Positions 6,290-9,781 of a stretch of 9,781 nt of DNA are shown piece after piece (within the stretch, counting starts at the first letter, position 1; every line of letters starts with the position of its first letter). The position numbers and the translations under genes are program-made. The DNA lies in the NCBI GenBank assembly GCA_002385825.1, contig DGEG01000166.1, positions 1 through 9,781 of the forward strand, read 5' to 3'. The notes below the pieces were generated by a model. It saw only the letters and a list, made by a program, of their open reading frames with translations, was not told the DNA's origin and searched no databases. This stretch comes from Firmicutes bacterium UBA3932. GTDB lineage: Bacteria > Bacillota > Clostridia > Peptostreptococcales > Anaerovoracaceae.

Positions 6290-6889
6290 ATGAAGTATTA
6301 TGCGAAGCCTTTGACCAACTTGATTAATCAACTCTCCAAGTTGCCGGGTATCGGTGGAAAGACGGCCCAGCGGCTGGCTTTTCATATTTTGTCCATGGAT
6401 GAGAAGGACGCAATAGCGATAGCAGATGCTATCGTGGAAGGGAAGCGTTTCATGAAATACTGTTCCGTCTGCGGGAATCTTACGGATCAGGATCCATGCA
6501 GTATCTGTTCCGATGCGACCAGGGACCGAAAGGTGGTATGCGTGGTGGAAAGCGCAAAGGATGTGGCTGCTATGGAACGCATTCGCGAATATAACGGGCT
6601 TTATCATGTGCTTCACGGAGCAATTTCCCCGATGGAAGGAATTGGGCCGGAGGACATAAATTTAAAATCATTGATTGTTCGACTGAGGGAAAATGATATT
6701 GATGAAGTGATCTTGGCGACGAATCCCAATATAGAGGGCGAGGCTACGGCCATGTATATAGCCCGACTCATCAAACCGTCGGGCATAAAGACAACCCGTA
6801 TAGCCCACGGGATTCCGGTAGGAGGAGATCTGGAATATACGGATGAAATCACATTGACGAAAGCAATCGAAGGCAGACGGGAATTATGA
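6290..6889 (+). CDS. recR: Recombination mediator protein RecR
   Basis: 199 residues, the family's usual length. With RecF and RecO it loads RecA onto gapped DNA. Visible domains: a helix-hairpin-helix region (LPGIGGKTAQRLAFHIL, residues 18-34), a four-cysteine zinc finger (C58, C61, C70, C73), a Toprim domain starting VVCVVES (82-88) with HGAISPMEGIGP and EVILATNPNIEGEATAMY, and the C-terminal RIAHGIPVGGDLEYTDEITL. ATG 6290 is preferred because homologues start MKYY or similar; GAGGAG lies 12 bases before it, a little far. An ATG at 6278 is in frame but touches the same site with no spacing, and the open frame reaching back to 6206 lies inside ybaB. Last gene of the dnaX operon; its stop codon abuts the stop of the convergent YaaL-like gene. 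Confidence 0.95.
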   Translation: MKYYAKPLTNLINQLSKLPGIGGKTAQRLAFHILSMDEKDAIAIADAIVEGKRFMKYCSVCGNLTDQDPCSICSDATRDRKVVCVVESAKDVAAMERIREYNGLYHVLHGAISPMEGIGPEDINLKSLIVRLRENDIDEVILATNPNIEGEATAMYIARLIKPSGIKTTRIAHGIPVGGDLEYTDEITLTKAIEGRREL

Positions 6890-6911
6890 TCATACTCCCA
6901 TCTGCCTTTTT
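6870..6911 (+). terminator. Rho-independent terminator built from the coding ends of recR and yaaL-like gene
   Basis: AAGGCAGACGGG (6870-6881) pairs with CCCATCTGCCTT (6897-6908) over 12 positions with one G-U pair. The 15-base loop holds both stop codons, and the plus-strand RNA ends in a run of five U (6907-6911), two of them in the stem. On the minus strand the stem is followed by TCGATTGC, a poor U tract, so it should work mainly for the dnaX-ybaB-recR transcript. Confidence 0.7.
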
Positions 6912-7150
6912 GCCATTTTAAGAAGATATTCATATCTGGATCTCGCCGCCATAATATCGTATGCGGCGTAATCGATCAGATCCGGATCTGTAACTTCGTT
7001 GAAACGCTTTTCTGCCAGCTTCAACTGGATTTCGGCATCGCGAATGGATGCGTAGAGTTTTTCTTCTTCGGTCTGATTGTGGGGCAGGTTCAGAAAGTGT
7101 CGATACATTTTATCTGCAACTCCCTTCACTCCGATAAAACTACTATCCAT
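6890..7150 (-). CDS. yaaL: YaaL-like DUF2508 family protein, inverted relative to recR
   Basis: 86 residues, predicted cytosolic and mainly helical. The C-terminal half carries what marks this small Firmicute family: an EEEKLYASIRDAEIQL helix, then DPDLIDYAAYDIMAARSRYEYLLKMAK, comparable to the Bacillus subtilis YaaL ending (YDLKLAEAKYLFLLREAK). The biochemical role is unknown. In Bacillus and many clostridia this gene lies between recR and bofA in the same direction; here it holds the same position but on the opposite strand. The start at 7150 has GAGGAAAGGA about 11 bases upstream on the minus strand, a somewhat long gap. Its stop touches that of recR (TGA against TGA), and it is divergent from bofA with a 122-base intergenic region. 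The family call rests on motif and position and could not be checked by search. Confidence 0.75.
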   Translation of the reverse strand: MDSSFIGVKGVADKMYRHFLNLPHNQTEEEKLYASIRDAEIQLKLAEKRFNEVTDPDLIDYAAYDIMAARSRYEYLLKMAKRQMGV

Positions 7151-7221
7151 AATCTCACAGATCCTTTCCTCTTTTGTTATAAACTTCTATTGTTATTCAA
7201 TTCTATTCTATGCATATTCAG

Positions 7222-7241
7222 CATATTTTATACAAAATATG
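7222..7241. promoter_or_regulatory. 20-bp inverted repeat between yaaL-like gene and bofA
   Basis: CATATTTT (7222-7229) and AAAATATG (7234-7241) are perfect inverted arms around ATAC. It sits in the divergent intergenic region, 31 bases before the bofA start. A weak plus-strand promoter (TTGTTA 7189-7194, 18 bases, CATATT 7213-7218) would place the palindrome at the start of transcription. It could be an operator or simply AT-rich promoter DNA. A second, shorter palindrome, AGAAC-T-GTTCT, follows at 7245-7255. Confidence 0.4.
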
Positions 7242-7272
7242 GACAGAACTGTTCTCAAGAGGTGAATAGATT

Positions 7273-7545
7273 ATGGAAATGAGCACGGAAATCGGCATTT
7301 TGCTTGCGTATGGTTTTGGCATCCTGGTCTTGTATATTTTGGGCTATCTTCTTCTGGTACCTCTCAAATTTCTGCTTAAACTGATAGGAAACAGCATATT
7401 AGGCGGGTTGTTTATTTTAGCTATCAATTGGGTCGGCGGACATTGGGATCTTCATATTCCGCTGAACTTCTTTTCGGCGCTCTTTGTGGGTATTTTAGGA
7501 CTTCCCGGTGCAATTCTGTTGCTGATATTGAATAATTTTCTGTAA
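7273..7545 (+). CDS. bofA: BofA-like pro-sigma-K processing inhibitor
   Basis: 90 residues, nearly all hydrophobic. In Bacillus, BofA lies in the outer forespore membrane of the mother cell with SpoIVFA and holds the protease SpoIVFB inactive, so that pro-sigma-K is cut only after a forespore signal. Membrane segments are seen at about residues 7-40 (one or two spans) and 66-89; between them is KLIGNSILGGLFILAIN followed by HIPLNFFSALFVGILGLPGA, matching the H-x-P-x-N and GILG-x-PG signatures of the Bacillus protein (HVPINL, GILGIPG). ATG 7273 has AAGAGGTGA about seven bases upstream; the ATG two codons later is a less likely start. Its place after recR/yaaL is the usual Firmicute one. It implies a sporulating organism or recent sporulating ancestry, though BofA-like genes persist in some non-sporulators. 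Confidence 0.88.
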   Translation: MEMSTEIGILLAYGFGILVLYILGYLLLVPLKFLLKLIGNSILGGLFILAINWVGGHWDLHIPLNFFSALFVGILGLPGAILLLILNNFL

Positions 7546-7767
7546 CGTAGCGGCGAGATGAAACTAATAATGAATTGTGTCTACCGTCAGCACGATAATA
7601 AAAACTACAAATAAGAACCTGTCTATTTTTAAGGTCTAATATATACAATTAAGTTCTGAAACTGAGCCATGTCCTCTTTCGAGTTTCAAACATTCTTTGC
7701 ATTCGAATTAAATGCTGATACCACCTAAGTATAGCAAATTAATAGTTATAATATCGCAAATATGAAG

Positions 7768-7796
7768 TTGCATATTTTCTGAAAATTATATAAAAT
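7768..7796 (+). promoter_or_regulatory. Candidate promoter for the symporter operon
   Basis: TTGCAT (7768-7773) and TAAAAT (7791-7796) are 17 bases apart in the most AT-rich part of the intergenic region. If used, the symporter mRNA would have a leader of about 200 bases. The -35 match is weak, so this is a guess among several AT-rich options. Confidence 0.25.
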
Positions 7797-8000
7797 TAAT
7801 TATCAAATTATCTATATATTGGAATTGCTTTCGTTTAATGTTTGTTTTGTTTGCGCAGTTAATAATGTAGGGAAACATGAAATTAAAACAGTTCAAATGA
7901 TGGAGGAAATGGTACAGGAACACCGACTATAAGCGTTGACGGGAACGAGAATGGCAAATAACTTCTTACAGTCACAGGCATAAGGAGCAGGAATACTTAA

Positions 8001-8007
8001 AAGGAGG
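8001..8007 (+). promoter_or_regulatory. Strong ribosome binding site that bears on the symporter start
   Basis: A perfect AAGGAGG ends two bases before ATG 8010 but eight bases before the in-frame TTG at 8016. Spacing therefore favours TTG, while start-codon strength favours ATG. The two products differ only by two residues (MS). Confidence 0.7.
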
Positions 8008-8009
8008 GG

Positions 8010-9527
8010 ATGTCGTTGGATACTAGTATTGTTGTATCACTCCATGTGTTGGACTGGATAGTTATAGCTATCTACGTCGTTATTATTCTGTACATAGGCT
8101 ATTATTTTTCCAAAAGATCCAAAGGTTTTGATGATTACTTCATGGCAGGAAGAGATCTTAACGCACCTCTTCTTGTAGGAACTCTGGTTTCTACCTTCTA
8201 TGGCCTCGATACATTGTTCGGTGATTCAGAAGTCGCTTTCTTTGAAGGGATTTCATCATTCTTTGCATATGCGCTTCCTTACACCGCGTTATATGCGGTC
8301 ATGGCATTTTTATCGCCAGTTTTTAAGGAGAAATTTCCTGAAGGTACAACGATGCAGGAAATTGCTTTTAAAAGATACGGAAAAACTGCAGGGGTGGCTT
8401 CATCTATAGCATCATTTTTATATTCCACAAATACTATGGAAATGATGGGAATTGGATTCCTGCTTCGCCTGACCACCGGTATGCCTTTCTGGGTAGGAAC
8501 TTTGATAGGAGCCATTTTTGTCACCGCATTTACTTGGATGGGTGGTCTTTGGGCTGTAACGATTACTGACTTCATTCAGTTTCTAATAATGATGGTCACC
8601 ATAGGTCTTGCACTGGTTATCGGCTGGACTGCCATGGGCGGCTATGAAAATATCATGGTAGGACTCGAAAACTTTGTCGGTGAAGACGCAGAATACTATT
8701 TCCAGATAGGAGCAGGTTATCTCACTCCCTGGCTCTTGCTTGTATATTCGGTCACCGCGTTTGCAGTATTGGCGGAGCCCGCATTCTTCCAGAGAATTTT
8801 CGCCTCGGCCGGACCGAAAGAGATCAAAAAAGCTTTTACAGCAGGTATTCCCATGTGGCTTGCCTTTGACTGGGCTGTAACATTCTTGGGAATCATGGGA
8901 GCAGCTGCAATCGGACTTGCAATTATCCCTGAAGTAGTGCCTAACGAAGCATTGTTCGCAGTAGCCGGACAATACCTGCCTGCAGGAGTATTAGGGCTGC
9001 TCATCGCCGGAGTCTTCTCCGCGGCCATGTCAACGGCGGACTCCTACTTCCTGGTAGCCGGCGGAGTTATCGGATACGATATTTACAAAGGAGTTATCAA
9101 TCCTGATGCGGATCAAAAACAGACTGAGAGAATGACCAAAATCGGTGTGTTGATTTCTGCGGCATTATCTCTCGCATTAGCTTTCTTCTTTGAACGCATA
9201 CTGGAAGTATGGGTATTCCAGGCAACGGTAATTATTACAACATGTATAATACCTGTATACTTCGGAACGTTCTCCAAGAAACCTCCGAAGAAAATTGCGG
9301 GAACAGTGGCAACGGTATTCGGCCTAATCGCTTCCGTCATCTGGTATATCTGGACTAACTTCTTCGGAGTTTACGATGAAGAGATGGAAGTCTACATCGT
9401 TAAAATAGGCGATGTAGAGTTGTGGCAAGAATATGGCATACTGATAATAACGCCAATAGTGCTCATCCTCTATCTGATCTTCAATAAGCTCGGTAAGGAA
9501 ACAATGGAATTGAAAGGAGATGAATAG
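8010..9527 (+). CDS. Sodium:solute symporter (SSS family), substrate unknown
   Basis: 505 residues, a full-length member of the SSS (SLC5/PutP) family that uses the sodium gradient to import a solute across the cytoplasmic membrane. About 13 hydrophobic spans can be followed, beginning at residues 11-33 (VLDWIVIAIYVVIILYIGYY). Family signs: DDYFMAGRDLNAPLLVGTLVSTFYGLDTLFGDSE after the first span, GGLWAVTITDFIQFLIMM in the middle, and AAMSTADSYFLVAGG, where S341-T342 match the Na2 sodium-site serine/threonine pair of the eighth core helix. The tail, from about residue 492, is charged and cytosolic. Substrate cannot be read from sequence: PutP, PanF, acetate and sugar transporters share this fold. 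ATG 8010 is given; TTG 8016 has better spacing to the AAGGAGG. It is followed after two bases by a 47-residue membrane protein, probably its partner. Confidence 0.92.
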   Translation: MSLDTSIVVSLHVLDWIVIAIYVVIILYIGYYFSKRSKGFDDYFMAGRDLNAPLLVGTLVSTFYGLDTLFGDSEVAFFEGISSFFAYALPYTALYAVMAFLSPVFKEKFPEGTTMQEIAFKRYGKTAGVASSIASFLYSTNTMEMMGIGFLLRLTTGMPFWVGTLIGAIFVTAFTWMGGLWAVTITDFIQFLIMMVTIGLALVIGWTAMGGYENIMVGLENFVGEDAEYYFQIGAGYLTPWLLLVYSVTAFAVLAEPAFFQRIFASAGPKEIKKAFTAGIPMWLAFDWAVTFLGIMGAAAIGLAIIPEVVPNEALFAVAGQYLPAGVLGLLIAGVFSAAMSTADSYFLVAGGVIGYDIYKGVINPDADQKQTERMTKIGVLISAALSLALAFFFERILEVWVFQATVIITTCIIPVYFGTFSKKPPKKIAGTVATVFGLIASVIWYIWTNFFGVYDEEMEVYIVKIGDVELWQEYGILIITPIVLILYLIFNKLGKETMELKGDE

Positions 9528-9529
9528 TG

Positions 9530-9673
9530 ATGTTGTGGGATTCTGTATGGGATATCGGTTGTAACATCTTTGGTTTTATAGCGATGATAGGTCCCTTGCT
9601 TTTGGTAGGATGGTATTTTAAAGCTGCCAAAGAGAAATTCAGAAAATTGAACGAGCAGAACAAGAATGATTAG
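9530..9673 (+). CDS. 47-residue single-span membrane protein, likely symporter accessory subunit
   Basis: A short gene that length cut-offs miss. It starts at ATG 9530, two bases after the symporter stop (TAGTGATG), with AAAGGAG (9513-9519) ten bases upstream, and ends at TAG 9671-9673. The N-terminus is MLWDSVWDIGCN; one hydrophobic span follows (about residues 11-30, GCNIFGFIAMIGPLLLVGWY), and the tail is strongly basic and polar (FKAAKEKFRKLNEQNKND), predicting a cytosolic C-terminus. Small hydrophobic proteins encoded directly beside SSS symporters are known (for example DUF997/YhdT next to panF and DUF4212 proteins), and very short ones are annotated as symporter accessory proteins in Clostridia; this one fits by position and shape. 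Its role in assembly, stability or regulation of the symporter is inference. The terminator begins 56 bases downstream, so the two genes form a complete operon. Confidence 0.75.
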   Translation: MLWDSVWDIGCNIFGFIAMIGPLLLVGWYFKAAKEKFRKLNEQNKND

Positions 9674-9729
9674 CGATTAAACGTCAATTGTTGAGGCTGA
9701 GCATGAAAGATAAAAGCGATACAACCTTT

Positions 9730-9763
9730 CGCAGGGTGGGGTAATCCGCCCTGCGTTTTTTTT
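9730..9763 (+). terminator. Rho-independent terminator of the symporter operon
   Basis: CGCAGGGTGG (9730-9739) pairs with CCGCCCTGCG (9746-9755), ten pairs with one G-U, around the loop GGTAAT. Eight T follow directly (9756-9763). The minus strand has no T-run, so it acts in one direction. Confidence 0.95.
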
Positions 9764-9766
9764 ATA

Positions 9767-9778
9767 GGCTTATAAGCC
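9767..9778. repeat. 12-bp perfect palindrome after the terminator
   Basis: GGCTTATAAGCC is its own reverse complement, three bases after the terminator T-run and at the edge of the window. It may be chance or belong to the next gene's control region, which is not visible here. Confidence 0.4.
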
Positions 9779-9781
9779 AGT

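Larger units (their letters stand above)
7546..8009. other. AT-rich intergenic region without a supported gene
   Basis: 464 bases between bofA and the symporter gene. Stop codons are frequent in all frames; the longest stretches are short and lack a credible start with a ribosome binding site. Seen in it: a 7-base inverted repeat TGAAACT/AGTTTCA (7657-7663 and 7682-7688), a very AT-rich block from about 7725 to 7850 holding candidate -10 elements (TATAAT at 7747-7752, TAAAAT at 7791-7796), and about 150 bases of more balanced composition before the symporter, which may be its leader. No terminator hairpin with a T-run is evident after bofA, and I recognise no riboswitch. Confidence 0.6.

Noticed and set aside
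7245..7255. AGAACTGTTCT as a LexA/DinR SOS box
   Set aside because: Gram-positive SOS boxes need GAAC and GTTC four bases apart; here one base separates them.
7649..7740. Minus-strand frames in the gap (such as one ending ETRKRTWLSFRT) as a transposase or gene remnant
   Set aside because: Only about 27 codons long, no start with a ribosome binding site, and no family I recognise.
7897..7932. MMEEMVQEHRL as a regulatory leader peptide for the symporter
   Set aside because: No ribosome binding site at proper spacing, no run of regulatory codons and no attenuator hairpin seen after it.

Overview
The window reads as a stretch of the chromosome of an anaerobic, probably spore-forming low-to-mid GC Firmicute (class Clostridia). 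The reasons are the gene set scr (SRP RNA)-dnaX-ybaB-recR-yaaL-bofA, which is a classic Firmicute neighbourhood, the presence of a BofA-type sporulation checkpoint protein, strong AAGGAGG-type ribosome binding sites, and a clostridial-type divergent LigA. The genus cannot be fixed from sequence reading alone; no mobile element, CRISPR array or tRNA was seen.

Layout. (1) 1-3474, plus strand: the 3' end of a UvrD/PcrA helicase gene, then ligA (NAD-type DNA ligase with several altered active-site residues), then an AIR-synthase/HypE-like ATP-binding protein. These look co-transcribed (gaps of 31 and 44 bases). (2) 3453-3812, minus strand: a small, highly charged protein built almost entirely of nine consecutive 11-residue repeats, like group 3 LEA proteins; its 3' end overlaps the AIR-synthase gene tail to tail. 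(3) 3948-6889, plus strand: a strong sigma-A promoter, the signal recognition particle RNA, dnaX, ybaB and recR, the DNA replication/repair operon. A terminator hairpin after recR is folded out of the coding ends of recR and of the convergent next gene. (4) 6890-7545: a YaaL-like (DUF2508) gene on the minus strand, inverted relative to the usual order, and a divergent bofA on the plus strand, with a palindrome between them. (5) 7546-8009: 464 AT-rich bases with no supported gene, which appear to serve as the long leader/promoter region for the next operon. (6) 8010-9763, plus strand: a sodium:solute symporter (SSS family) and, two bases after its stop, a 47-residue single-span membrane protein, closed by a clear Rho-independent terminator.

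How the genes work together. PcrA and LigA act in replication and nick repair; DnaX is the clamp-loader subunit, YbaB binds DNA, and RecR loads RecA with RecF/RecO, so two genome-maintenance operons that lie far apart in Bacillus subtilis sit side by side here. SRP RNA serves co-translational membrane targeting. BofA belongs to mother-cell control of pro-sigma-K processing. The symporter pair is a separate transport unit. The most interesting points are the hendecad-repeat protein, the 47-residue symporter companion, the unusual ligase active site, and the recR/yaaL junction in which two stop codons abut within a terminator loop. I found no clear evidence of a wholly new multi-gene system.
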